From Stomorhina lunata (lineage: Eukaryota; Arthropoda; Insecta; Diptera; Rhiniidae), in the NCBI GenBank assembly GCA_933228675.1, contig OW121741.1, positions 77,409,387 to 77,473,386 of the forward strand: DNA of 64,000 nucleotides. Reading direction: 5' to 3'. The notes below the pieces were generated by a model. The model worked only from the letters and a program-made list of their open reading frames with translations, ran no database searches and was not told where the DNA came from. Positions 9,878-21,125 of this stretch are shown piece by piece; the stretch's first letter is position 1; every line of letters starts with the position of its first letter. The position numbers and the translations under genes were made by a program.

Positions 9878-11728
9878 CCCGAAATAACCCACGGTTACCA
9901 TATGGTAATCCAAAATATGCCGTTATATTTTCAAAGATAAATCCAAGGAGGAATAACAAAACTGAAAGAAAGACCATTAAGGTAGGGCTAAACAGTTGTT
10001 GCTTGGCTAACAAGTGTACTTTTTGTTATTCTGAGTTAAGTTATTGAAGTTATAGCATCTCAAATTGTGGTTACAAATAAAAAAGTTAAGATTTCCCGTT
10101 TTAAGACATGGCACGTCGGTAAGTACTCATTTTAAATAATATATTTTCAATGCAGATTTAATAAAAAATATATCTGCTAGTAGAGAATGAAATAATCTAT
10201 GAAACGTGATTTCATTTATTAAGAAAATATATTTCCTTGTATTATTTTTTTATATTTTTTACAAGACGTTACCATATGGTAATCGTGGGTCGTCTAGGGT
10301 ACAGGTTTAATTTTTCACGTTTTATATGAATTTCTGTGCTATTTCTTCAAATTTTTTGCGGTCTTTAGTGATATAATTTCAAAGCCCCTTCGAAAGAGGG
10401 AGCAAATATCGATAAAATGTGGAAACTGCTCCCCCTTACAGACCACTTAAAAGCAAAAATGATAGAGCATTTTCATATTGAACAAAACCTTTCCTTCGAT
10501 GAAAGCATGATTGCCTACTTTGGTAGACATGGTTGTAAGCAGTTCATTAAAGGCAAGCCATTGCGGTTTGGATATAAAGTTTGGTCTCTTTGCACTCCAT
10601 CGGGCTATCTAGTGAATTTCGAAATTTATCAGGGAAAGAATCCTCTTTCAAATGCTGAATACGAAAATAAGTTTGGAAAATGCGTGGCTCCATTAGTCAA
10701 CATGATTGATGATTTTTCCGATGAATTGAAATCGCTATCGTTTTCTTTTACTTTGACAATCTATTTACTAGCTATCCTTTGTTGGCCTATTTGAAATAAT
10801 GCGGATATAATGCTACGAGAACAATTCGAGAAAACCGTATTTCAGCAAGCTATCCAATACCGCATAAAAAACTTTCAAGTTGATAGAAAGAGGTTACTCC
10901 GAATCGATAGAGATGAAAAGCACAGGTATTCGTTTGGTAAAGTGGAAAGATAACAGTGTTGTCTGCATGTTATCTACTTGCTTTGGTGAAAACCCTAAGT
11001 CCATGGCACAACGTTATTCTAAAAAAAGGGGAGTTAATATAAATATGCCCCGTCCTCTTGCAATCACGGAATACAACAAATATATGTGCGGAGTAGATTG
11101 ATTCGACCAAAATTTGGCTCAATGCCAAATGGTCTAGTATTTTTAATTGGCTCATAGATGCTTGTATTCAAAATGTTTGGCAACTTTATCGAAAAGAACA
11201 ACCGACAATGGCTCAGCTTGAGTTTCGAAAACAATTAGCGGCGTACTACTGCAAGCATTATGGCACAAAAGCAAAAACACCCGGTCCTATGACCTCACAC
11301 AGATATGCACAACAGCCAGGTCGAGTTGAACACACTCTCCGTTATGATCAAATTGGTCATCCTGTAGTACCATCAAATCGTAGATACTGTGCTGGTGATC
11401 GATGCAAAGTTAACGGAAGAACAGCATGTGTAAAATATAATGTTAGGCTTTGCGTAAAGTGTTTTGCAAGTTACCATACCAAACCTTGATTTATATAAGT
11501 TCAAAAATAATATAAAATAAAAATTGTATGTATTTTATTTCCAAAAAAATCCTGTACCCTAGACGACCCATGATTACCAAATGGTAACGCAAGTTTTTCA
11601 CATTTTCCGGAAAAACTAAACAATTTATTGAAAAATTTAACTCATTTTCGTGCTCAGAAGGGCAAAATACATAAGTATACTTCTTTTGAACAAAATATGA
11701 AACAAAAAAAGTTCTGGGCAATACCGGG
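9878..11728 (+). mobile_element. piggyBac-superfamily element, 1851 bp, TTAA target site
   Basis: Starts CCCGAAATAACCC and ends GGGCAATACCGGG, flanked by TTAA at 9874-9877 and 11729-11732. Terminal CCC/GGG with a TTAA duplication is diagnostic of piggyBac. Inside lies a second, longer inverted repeat (10267-10305 against 11551-11589, 37 of 39 matching) and three near-palindromes of the form TTACCATATGGTAA. It encodes one decayed transposase. Confidence 0.9.
10417..11489 (+). pseudogene. piggyBac-type transposase fragment (DDE_Tnp_1_7 family)
   Basis: The upstream N-terminal third is missing; the visible protein starts MWKLLPLTDHLKAKM. Motifs in order: LSFDESMIAYFGRHG with the first catalytic Asp, KGKPLRFGYKVW, then in another frame TFDNLFTSYPLLAYL with the second Asp, GYNATRTIRENR, RLVKWKDNSVV, and ITEYNKYMCGVD with the third Asp followed by a stop. 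The last block (11208-11489) ends with a Cys/His cluster, AGDRCKVNGR to CVKCFASYH, matching the C-terminal zinc-binding domain of the family. There are at least two frameshifts and two stops, so it is non-functional. piggyBac transposases cut precisely at TTAA, which agrees with the ends seen here. Confidence 0.9.
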
Positions 11729-11732
11729 TTAA

Positions 11733-12437
11733 GTTATCACTTTATTATTTCTCTCCCTAAATTTGAGTTTAAATCATTCTAACACAAAACCAACTCCATC
11801 GAAAAGAATTTGACCGACATTTCTGCTGCAGAAAAAGCATAAGCTACGAAGTAAAATAATAAATGAATGAACATGTAATTTCGACATAAATGTGAATTGT
11901 AAAAGCATCGACTTAATTTTTCTCTACTTTTATTTAGAAAAAGTAAAAGATTAAAATTAAACATAAAATGCAACATTTTAATGTTTTTTTTTCTTACGAA
12001 TGAATGTTAAAGTGTTAGAAAAAAGCTGAAGTCCTAGATGTCCTAGTTTTTGTTATTTTTTATAAATTGTTTGTTCTTTTTGCACTTACTTATATATGAA
12101 TTTAATATTCCTTAACTATAATCTCAATTTAATTTCTCATTTCATGATGAAGCTGACTTTTCACTTTTTCTAAGAATTTTATTTATTTTTTTCGTTTTAT
12201 TTCCTTTTCCTTCTTTTTTTTGTTTTAGCCATCAGGTGCTTTTTGCTTGCCAAGAAACTTTTAAATCCTTTTATGTTGTTTCTTTTTATCAGCAAAATTT
12301 GCATTTTTTTGTTGTCACTAAATTAAACTGACACTGAGTGCAACGCTTGTGACGGTAGAGTGACTCACTCACTGAGAAATAATCGTCACAACATGCTCAC
12401 TCAAAAACATAACAAGTAATAAAGTAAGTAATCACTA
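11733..12437. other. Unassigned A+T-rich DNA
   Basis: No gene or repeat that I can support. T-rich with many short homopolymers. Confidence 0.5.
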
Positions 12438-12459
12438 ATGCATTAAACACATAGACAAC
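12438..12459 (+). repeat. Left arm of a perfect 22 bp inverted repeat
   Basis: Begins ATGCATTAAACACATAG. Its exact reverse complement is at 14169-14190. The truncated mariner starts directly after this arm. Confidence 0.7.
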
Positions 12460-13654
12460 CATTAATGTTTAAATATGATTTCGGGCATGTGGCCGCCGCG
12501 GCTGGCTCGAATAAAGCCAATTCTACAGGTCCAATTTTCAACTACTTTTTCGAGCATATGGGGCCGTATGTTAGCAATAACGCCACGAATGTTGGCTTCC
12601 AAGTCCCCTAACGTTTCTGGTTTGTTGGCGTAGACGAGCGACTTCACATATCCCCAAAAGAAAATAATCCAGTGGTGTCAAATCGCACGATCTTGGTGGC
12701 CAATTGACAGGTCCATTCCGCGAAATTATGCGCTCATCGAATGTTTCCTTCAATAAATCAATTGTGACGTGCGCTGTGTGTCATGTAGCGCCGTCTTGTT
12801 GGAACCACAACTCATCCATATTCATGCCATCCAATTGGGGAACAAAATAGTCGGTTATCATGGCTCTATACCGATCTCCATTTATGGTAACTGACTATCC
12901 AGCATTATTTCGGAAGAAGTATGGCTCAATGACTCCACCAGCCCATAGAGCACACAAAACAGTCAGTTTTTGTGGATGTAATGGCGTCTCAAGGGTCTCA
13001 TGTAAATTCTCTTCACTCCAAATGCGGCAATTTTGCTTGTTGACGTAGCCATTCAACCAAAAATGAGCCTCATCACTGAACAAAATTTTGCGATGAAAAT
13101 CAGCATCGAGATCAATCTCATTTTCGGCCCATACACCAAAATCACGACGCATTGCATGGTCTCGCGGCTTTAATTCTTGCACAAGCTGGATCTTGTAAGG
13201 TCGCAAGCCAAGATCTTTGCGCAAAATCTTCCATAAAGTTGATGGACAAAGCTCCAATTGCTGTGCACAGTGACGAATCGATTCATTCGGGTCCTCTTCA
13301 ACACTTTGCTCTACAGCGGCAATTGTTTCTTCGGTGCGCACTGTTCGACGTCGTTGCGGATGCGTATTATCACATAGAGTAAACGTAGTGCGAAAACGAT
13401 CCATGGTTAACCGAATTAATTGCTCTGATGGACGATTATGTCGACCATAAAATGGACGGAGCTTGAGGTAAACTTCTGAACCATTATTTTCGAAATAAAT
13501 TTGCACGATTTGCAAGCGTTGTTCTTTTGTCAACCTGTTCATGATGAAATGGCAAACCAAACTAAATATTAATCACTTGACAGCTGACAAAATGGCCGTC
13601 AGTTAAAAAAGTGATGCCAACTTAAAGTTCTATACCTCAATAAAAAACACCCGA
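12460..13654 (-). mobile_element. 3'-truncated DD41D mariner-like element
   Basis: The 5' terminus is intact: CACCCGA at 13648-13654 beside TA, the same end as at 1-190. The other terminus is missing, since homology stops just past the transposase stop codon, where the 22 bp inverted-repeat arm begins. It shares DD41D spacing with the mariners at 3953 and 27672 but has different terminal sequences, so it is a separate family. Confidence 0.85.
12462..13542 (-). pseudogene. mariner (DD41D group) transposase with stops and a frameshift
   Basis: Starts MNRLTKEQRLQIVQIYFENN at 13542. The first frame runs to 12895 and contains RPYKIQLVQELKPRD and the first catalytic Asp in LFSDEAHFWLNGYVNKQNC. An in-frame stop follows RNNAG. 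Reading on in the same frame gives QQDGAT, a second in-frame stop, then NWPPRSCDLTPLDYFL with the third Asp 41 residues after the second. A frameshift near 12650 leads to the tail YANKPETLGDLEANI, ending PEIIFKH. The catalytic Asp residues are kept but three lesions make it inactive. Length without lesions is typical for the family (about 350 residues). Confidence 0.88.
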
Positions 13655-13656
13655 TA

Positions 13657-14168
13657 TAAAAGAGCATACTTATATCTATATTGTTTTAAAATATGCGAAT
13701 TTTTATAAAAAAACTCAGTCTTAATCCATTATAAAGAATATTATATAGAATATATAAGAATATAAAAGATATTTTCAGTAGCTTTTGTTTGATACCAAAA
13801 AAGTTAATACCGGATATACACTTCCGAAGTTATACCGTATTATTCTTGAAATTTAAAAAGCGCATAACTCTTAAACTATAAGAGAGAGATCACACCAAAA
13901 TCTTTCAATAATTTTTTTTAGATAGACATACTATCAGATACAGGAAAACGGAGGTTAATTAATGAAATGAATTTATGTCGTTTTTATCAAAATTAAAAAT
14001 TATTTTGTCCATCTTATAAACGCGATATTGACACCACTCATAAACAGGTGTTTCGAAATGCAGCTGCCGTCTTAAATGTAGCTGCCGTCCCCAAAATAAT
14101 TAAGAAGCTGACTACGAGGCGACGATTGCAGCCAACGACTTTTGTAGTCGGTGTTCGTGTAGCCTGCT
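13657..14168. other. Unassigned DNA between the mariner and the inverted-repeat arm
   Basis: No ORF. Contains a short GC-richer stretch (14050-14168) with two CAGCTGCCGTC-like direct repeats, which may belong to whatever element carries the 22 bp inverted repeat. Confidence 0.4.
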
Positions 14169-14190
14169 GTTGTCTATGTGTTTAATGCAT
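14169..14190 (-). repeat. Right arm of a perfect 22 bp inverted repeat
   Basis: Exact reverse complement of 12438-12459, ending TGTTTAATGCAT. Confidence 0.7.
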
Positions 14191-14689
14191 AATTTATAAT
14201 GTGGATCAGAGTTTCACATACACTTTTTAAGCAACGAAAATGGGTCCCCATCAAATATTTTCTTAGGAATCTTGTATATCTATGAAATCGATGGCAGTAT
14301 TTCGACATATTTTTCGGAAAGAATAAAAAGAATTGTGCTAAAGAGACTATGTAAAAGATGACTTGACATTTTTTATAAAACGACGTAATTATGAAATATC
14401 GTCCTTCTATATTTCGTTTATAAAAAGTTGAAATATTTTAACACTAGAACGCCTGACGGCCATTGCCTGCTATGAAGGTTTGTGAATTTTGTAACAAAAT
14501 TATTTTTAGTGATCAGGCCCATTTTAAATAAGGCGATTATGTAAACAATCAAAATTATCACAGGAGGCTTCAAAAGCCATTATTTTTTCAAAAAATGATC
14601 TAATAGCCCCATCATTGTGTATTCTCTGCACTTTCAAATCATGATAAAATACTTTTTTTGGCCAAAAATTGCCCAATGGTGACATCAGT
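14191..14689. other. Unassigned A+T-rich DNA
   Basis: Nothing recognised. The last part (from about 14560) may be older repeat debris leading into the repeat at 14690. Confidence 0.4.
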
Positions 14690-15492
14690 GCCTTCACCAC
14701 CATAGGTGGAAAGGGTATTATAAGTTTGTCCTGATGAATGTAACGCATAGAAATATTTGCCTTAGACCATCCTTTTAGCATACCAATAGGCTTAAAATCA
14801 CTTTCTGAGTCGATTTAGCGGTGTCCGCCCGTCCGTCCGTCTGGCTGGCTGGACCCCCATGTAAACCTTGTAATCAAACTACAGGTCGCAATTCTAAAAA
14901 TAATTTAATGAAATTTGGCACAGATCATTTTTTTGATAATGGGACCATGGCTATTGAAATTGGTCAAAATCGGTCCATTATTTAAAGTTCCTTCCATAGG
15001 TCCCATTTTCCGGAATTGATATATTGGCCACAAATATCAATATTTTTTCATGAAATTTAAAACAAGTATTGCTAATGTAACCTAAAATCACTATACCAAA
15101 TTTCGAAATTTTGAAATCGGTCCACATTTGACCATAGCTCCCATACAAACTCTTCTTTAAAAACGCACTAAATGAGACAAAAATCTTTAAAATGCTCGTA
15201 AATCTAAAGATAATGAGAATTTTTCGTTTATTTTTTGCATATATAAGTTTTGTAACAACTTTAATCAATTTGACAAATTTTGAGATAATCGGTCCACATT
15301 TGACCCTAGCTGTCATATAAGTCCAAATGACGAAAACAGCTTAAATATATAAGTTTTGGAAAAATGTTTGTATGATGGCAAAATTTAGCAAATATTTGTC
15401 TTTATGCAGGAAAAAGAACACCTTTGACCTTAGTGTTAAAGGGTATCGTATGGTCGGCCTTGACCGACTTTAGCACTTTATTACTTGTTTTT
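14690..15492 (+). repeat. Second-family (GTCY-type) repeat copy
   Basis: Begins CTTCACCACCATAGGTGG, contains GAGTCGATTTAGCGGTGTC and the (GTCC)n tract followed by GGCTGGCTGG, modules of TTTGACCATAGCTCCCATA type, and ends near TAGCACTTTATTACTTG. Same family as 49702-50502. Small ORFs in it are not genes. Confidence 0.7.
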
Positions 15493-15683
15493 CTAAAGAT
15501 AAGTTGTACAAAGTTTTTTGAAATGTTATATTTTTTTCTAAAGTGTGAATATTGGAAGAAACACTTACTTCTATAAAGTTTCACATATATAATAATAAAT
15601 ATTCAATACAGTCCCATTTGATTCCTTCCCGGGTCAAGCTTAAAAATGGGGAAAATACCTTGTATGTATAATTTTCTTATACG

Positions 15684-17454
15684 AAAAAGGTAACTACGTT
15701 TTCTCGACAATAATATCTGTGCCTCGGCGGAAATAGTATCCAATGTTGTTAAGTTGGGAATGAAAATGTTCATCCCAGTGAAAAATATTTCGATTAAACC
15801 TAAGTTCAGAAACTGGCGTAATAACCAAAATCCAGGGACTGATTCCCAATGTAAACAGGCCAGACGTTCAAATGCCAAAGTATTAAGACGTCAAAAGGCT
15901 CTGTACGAGCAGCGTCTTCGTACTAAAATTCTTGCTGCCCCTCGGGACAGTAAGAGATTCTGGTCGTTCGTTAAACGAGTTAAGAATCAATTTCAATTTC
16001 TTCTCTTTTAAAGGATGGCCAAACATTCACAGACCCGGTTGATAAACTTTTAGCTGAATTATTCTCAAGTAATTATCGCTTGCCGGAAAGCACTCAACCT
16101 CTGCCCGAGCTCGAAAGAGTATCTGTAACTATGCCTAAGATATTCTTTAGCGTCCGCGCTGTAAAACGGGTTTCAGCGGATGTTAACATAAATAAGTATC
16201 CAGGGCAGGATGGTATTCCAGCGCTGGTCTTGTAGCAGTGGTTTTCCCTTAGCTAACCTCTTCAGCACCTTGTACCATGCCGGTAAATTTCCTCGGTGTT
16301 GGAAGGTTGCTTATGTTACGCCAATCCTCAAAAAGGGTGAGGCTTACAACCCTAAAAATTGCCGTTCAGTAGTAATTTGTTCTGCATTCTCCAAAGTTAT
16401 GGAGAGTATGGAAAATCACCATCTTGTTAAATATCTAGAATCTAACAAGATACTTAGCGACCGCCAGTATGGATTTCGTAGGGAACGCTCTACGGGAGAC
16501 CTGCTAGCCTTTCTATCGGAAAAATGGTGTCAATAAATACACCGTTTTTTCGAAAGTAAAGTTGTGGCTCTGGATATTTCCAAGGCGTTTGATAGAGTGT
16601 GGCACGGAGCACTTCAATCAAAACTTATTGCTATTGGTGTCGGTAATAACTTTTCTCGATTTATATCGAACTTCCTCAGAGATTGCACTATACGAGTCGT
16701 TATAGATGGGATCTCATCAAACGAGTTCAAGATTAATTCGGGGGTACCGCAAGGCTGTGTTCTTTCCCCTACACTATTTCTTGTCTTCATAGATGGCCTT
16801 CTATGTCAAACTTTCAACCCTATTTACTCTTTTGCAGATGATAGTAACATTTGCCATTCATATTCATTCAATCATAGACCAAGCCTTCTAGAGGTTGGCG
16901 CTATGAGACAAAACATGAATGAATCATTAAGCCGCGATTTAGAAACAGTTTTAAAATGGGGTCGTACGAATAGAGTTGATGTTAATGCGCGGAAAAATAA
17001 ATGCTGTATGCTACGCATGGCAAATCATGTTACTTCATCTGTAGTAATAGGCTGTGTAGATATTGAGGAATCAGATGCTTTTGATGTTCTGGGCATGAGA
17101 ATTCAATGTGATGTCCGTTGGACAAATCAAATTTTTCAAGTGCCGAAAGAAGCATTCAAGTGCCTCGGTTTTCTAAAATGGTGTAAGAGATACTTCACTC
17201 CATCTGATCTCCGTACTATTTACAACACCTATATCCGACCGAAAATGGAATACAACTCTTATGTATGGGCCGGTGCTTCAAAGTCTATTTTGGAGCTTCT
17301 CGACCGAGTACAAGAGAGAGAGAGAGCGAAAGTGCTCATCGGTGACAGTAGGGTATTTAACTCTATTGATTCACTGAAGCACCGTCGCAATGTGGGTTGC
17401 GTCGCACTGTTCTATCGTTACTACTTTGGAATGTTTTCTAACGAAATCATGTAA
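15684..17454 (+). pseudogene. Non-LTR retrotransposon (jockey/CR1-like) reverse transcriptase relic
   Basis: Reverse transcriptase of a LINE, which copies its RNA into DNA at the target site. From 15684 the frame gives the linker upstream of RT (ASAEIVSNVVKLGMKMFIP, then ILAAPRDSKRFWSFVKRV). Around 16012-16205 the protein continues in another frame (DPVDKLLAELFSSNYRLPES, then KYPGQDGIPAL). 16210-16536 gives CWKVAYVTPILKKGE and LSDRQYGFRRERSTGDLLAF. After a stop, 16564-17454 gives VALDISKAFDRVWHGAL with the motif A Asp, SGVPQGCVLSPTLF, and FADD (residues 90-93 of that segment), the metal-binding core. The thumb-like region follows to NEIM and a stop. The endonuclease and the 3' tail with poly(A) are missing. 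Two frameshifts and internal stops: dead. The clade within jockey/CR1-like LINEs is uncertain. Confidence 0.85.
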
Positions 17455-17864
17455 CTCGTTCCCGATATTCAAACGTTCTTAACCAATACTCGTCTTTCTC
17501 TTATTTTTGTTATTTTTCTAATTTAGTTAAGATTATAGATTCTAATTGTTCCTATTTATCGCATATTCAGTAATAATGATCAAATATTGCTCTATTTGTC
17601 TAAATAGGAGACTAGGTTTTAAAATGGGCTATATTAACTTTGTGGGTAATATTTTATCCACATCAAAACCGAATAATCCAATTAGGTTTATTATTTTTGA
17701 AAGGGGAAACTTTTCCTGACAAGATTCTTTAAAGTAACTGCCAATCGTAAGAAATTTACTGTTGCTAAGTTTAAAGTTTCTAGCTGTTATAATTTATCAA
17801 ATATGAAATGATAAATATCAAATACTGCCCAATTTAATACCTAAATAACCCCTGCCCGAACCAG
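17455..17864. other. Unassigned DNA after the LINE relic
   Basis: The first about 40 bp still read as LINE coding sequence (LVPDIQTFLTNTRLS) after the stop. Beyond that nothing is recognised. Confidence 0.45.
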
Positions 17865-19151
17865 CCCAGCAAAACTTTGGTAATGGCAAGTACTCTGATA
17901 ACTGGTTACCTTGTAATGACTACAGCATACCCTCCGAATAAATAATAAGTTATTACAGAAGTACTTATTTGTAATTAAGATGGTAATTTAAACTGAATGA
18001 CCCCGGTTCAAATCCCACCAAGGGCAACAATTTTTTTTAGTTTTCTTTTTATTAAAAGAGTCTTTTTAAATGATTTTTTAATTTTAAGAACTTAAATATT
18101 ATCTTTTGTAAAAAAATTTGTAAAACTAACTCATTTTAATGAAAAAATACCAATACCATGAGTCAATTTTGATTATGCAGGGGATGTTGAATACCAAACA
18201 CGATTCTAATTGGTCTTAACTTGGTTAGCCCAACTTATCTGAGTCATCCTTCATCTCAACTGTGGGTATCACCCGGAGAACTAGTTTAACACCCATTAAT
18301 ATTGTGAGTTAACATGTTCCGAGAGTTGTCCCATAAGATCGATAAAAATGGGTTAGGATTACGGGCTAGTAACCCTCTCTTGAAAAAAAAAAATACAATG
18401 AAGAGGATAAAATTAGAATTGAAATGTCCCACTACCTAAATAATATTAGAGGAGGATGTCCGAAACTTGGATAGAAAGACCAAGTAGAGGAACATTTTTC
18501 AAAGCTTGGCCTACAAAATTGGAGAATATTCGCACAAGATCGAAATCCATGGAATTCTAAAATATGCTCGGACTTTGACCTTAACAGGTTGTAACATTTA
18601 AGTAAGTAAGAGTCAATCCTATGTAAAAATTTATACAAAGAAGAAGATTTAAATTGTTTAAGTTTTAAAATAATTTTAAAAAAGTTTTAAAATAATAACA
18701 AAAAATCGTATAAAAATATTTTTCCAAAAATTACAACAAAGCAAAAGAAATCAGGGAAAAACAAAGTTATGTTACATGATTTTGGATCTAAAAATAAAAA
18801 TTGTTTATATTAATTATAAGCTGCTAAGTTTTCAACATATGAAGTAGCTCAGTGGAAGAGTCTCTGCCTAGCAGTCGGAGGGTCTGGGTTCGAGCTCCCA
18901 TGGGATCATAAAAAAAATTTTGTATTTCGTTTAAAAATATATGTTTTTAATAAAACAACAACAAAAAAGTTGTTGTTGTTGTTGCTTTCAAATTGCTTAC
19001 CCAAGTCATTACTTTTCAGCAATTGGTAAGTACTTGCCTCCAATGACATCCCCATGTTAATGTAATGACTTAAACAGCGAATGAGTAAGTAGTTCGTGTT
19101 CAATAGTTTAACTGTTTAACTCATTATTTGGTAATGAAAAGTTTTACTGGG
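17865..19151 (+). mobile_element. 'CCCAG' element copy 1 (nonautonomous, tRNA-like modules), 1287 bp
   Basis: Starts CCCAGCAAAACTTTGGTAAT and ends with the complement of CCCAGTAAAACTTTTCATTA. The flanking dinucleotide AG is duplicated (17863-17864 and 19152-19153). There is no ORF. Inside, in order: a tRNA T-arm-like segment (about 17999-18030, GGTTCAAATCCC), a central block with CTAACCCATTTTTATCG-type sequence, and a full tRNA-like segment at 18841-18905. It shares this layout with the copies at 25369, 38464, 51063 and 51935. Superfamily not identified. Confidence 0.75.
18841..18905 (+). other. tRNA-Ala-like module inside CCCAG copy 1
   Basis: Contains an A-box-like TAGCTCAGTGG and a B-box-like GGTTCGAGCTCC at normal tRNA spacing. 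The D stem GCTC/GAGT and an anticodon stem CTCTG/CGGAG can form, but the loop is two bases too long, with AGC in the middle. The acceptor stem does not close. It reads as a tRNA-derived repeat part, not a functional tRNA. The same module occurs on the minus strand at 25620-25685, 38640-38705, 51317-51380 and 52187-52251. Confidence 0.6.
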
Positions 19152-19153
19152 AG

Positions 19154-19699
19154 GTTTTAAAACAAGGGTAAAATGCTATCTGTACTTAAAATTAAGTTAA
19201 ATTCGGTTAAACTGTTTAGGCTTGATTAAAGCGTTTTTGTCATTTTTTTGAAACTGACCTTTAAAACCCTCTATTTAGACCCCTTCCCCGTCCGGTTTTT
19301 CGATCTGAATTAAACTTATTTTAAATATAGCCCATAACTTTTAAACTAATGTTATAACAAGCTTAAAATTACAATTTTTAATACGAAATTCCCACACTCA
19401 TTTTTTTAGCTTATTTTACGCGGCGTTGCCCGGGTTGGTAGTTAAAGTTTTTAACTTATTTTGGTAAATATGGTAAATTTTTCTTAATGTATAATCCTAA
19501 CTTGGACTAAAGAAAAACATTTAGAAAGAAAAAATGTCTTCATTGGTCAAGCCGTTCTTAAGATATACAATTTTAAGGAAAAGGGGAATTTTATCCCTAT
19601 TTTCCAATTCCCAGGTCTCCGTTGGTCCATTTTAAAAAAATTCAAAAATCGAAAAACTATCCTATAGTAAAAAAATATCAACATTTAAAACTTTAATTT
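19154..19699. other. Unassigned DNA
   Basis: No gene. A GC-rich word TTTACGCGGCGTTGCCCGGG at about 19415 stands out in the A+T-rich surroundings and may mark the edge of the repeat that follows. Confidence 0.4.
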
Positions 19700-20880
19700 A
19701 TTGGGTTAAATCGTTTTCATCTTATCATCCATATTTGTCATTTTTAATATTTGACTTATATGGGAGGGGTCACGCCCACTTGAGATTAAGAAAAAACCAA
19801 GCCTGTTTTACCCACCGGTCACACACATACAATCAAAATATCTGAAAAATCGGTCATCCATATTTGTCATTTTTAATATATGACTTATATGGGAGGGGTC
19901 ACGACTATTTGAGATTTCCAAAAAAAAAAATGTAGCCTATTTTACCCGCCGGTAACTCAATATATACTGTAAAAATTTAAGAAAAAATCGGTCGGCTCGG
20001 TCATCCATATTTGTCATTTTTAATATTTTACTTATATGGGAGGGGTCACGCCCACTTGAGATTAAAAAAAAATAACCTGGACTATTTTACCCGCCAGTCG
20101 CACCTTAACATACTGTCAAAATTTCAGAAAAATCGGGCCTCTCGGTCATCTATATTTGTAATTTTTAATATATGGGTTATATGGGAGGGGCCACGCCCAC
20201 TTGAGATTTAAAAAAAAAATCTGGCCTATTTTAACCACCATTCACACTTTACCAAAATTTCAGAAAAATTGGGCCGCTCGGTCATTCATATTTGCCATTT
20301 TTAATATATGAGTTATATGGGTGGGGTCACGCCCACTTGAGATTTCAGAAAAAAGACCTGGGCTATTTTAACTACCGGTCTCACCTTACTCCACTGTCTA
20401 AATTTCAGCAAAATCGGTCGGTTTGACCATCCATATTTGTATATTTTAAAATCTGAATTATATGGGAGGGGTCATGCCCACTTGAGATTTAAAAAAAATC
20501 TGGCCTATTTTATCCATCGGTCACACCTTAACATACTGTCAAAATTTCAGAAAAATCGAGCCTCTCGGTCGCCTATATTTGTCATTTTTAATATATAAGT
20601 TATGTGGGAGGGGTCACGCCCACTTGAGATTTCGAAAAAATATTTAACCTATAGTCACACCGGTCCGCTAGTTTCGGAGATCCTTCCCAACAGTATAGAT
20701 TAGTCGTTTGTGAATAAGGGAGTAATTATATACGACATCAACTTCCTTATTCATAAACGAAAAATAAAGTTATGACAAACTTTTAAATCAAATTTTCTAT
20801 ACAAAATCCCTACAATAAGACTATGAGTTTAAATAGTTATGAAGTCTGGATCACGAGTGATAAGTTATGTGGGAGGTGTC
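19700..20880 (+). repeat. Tandem array, period about 140 bp, roughly eight units
   Basis: Each unit contains CATATTTGTCATTTTTAATA, then TATATGGGAGGGGTCACGCC, CACTTGAGATTT, an A-run, CTGGCCTATTTTACC and CAAAATTTCAGAAAAATCGG. The word GGTCACGCCCACTTGAGAT or a close variant recurs at about 19768, 19898, 20043, 20188, 20325, 20468 and 20613. Units differ by substitutions and small indels, so the array is old. Confidence 0.85.
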
Positions 20881-21125
20881 ACGCCCACTTGAGATTTCGA
20901 AAAAATATTTAACATATAGTCACACCGGTCCGCTAGTTTCGGAGATCCTTCCCAACAATATAGATTAGTCGTTTGTGAATAAGGGAGTAATTATATACGA
21001 CATCAACTTCCTTATTCATAAACGAAAAATAAAGTTATGACAAACTTTTAAATCAAATTTTCTATACAAAATTCCTACAATAAGCCTATGAGTTTTAATA
21101 GTTATGAAGTTTGGATCATGCGTGA
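20596..21125 (+). repeat. 265 bp direct tandem duplication
   Basis: 20596-20860 is repeated at 20861-21125 with few differences. Each copy runs from TAAGTTATGTGGGAG to TGGATCA(C/T)G. Younger than the 140 bp array it extends. Confidence 0.85.

Noticed and set aside
18841..18905. Functional tRNA gene
   Set aside because: The anticodon loop is too long, the acceptor stem does not pair, and the sequence repeats in every CCCAG element.
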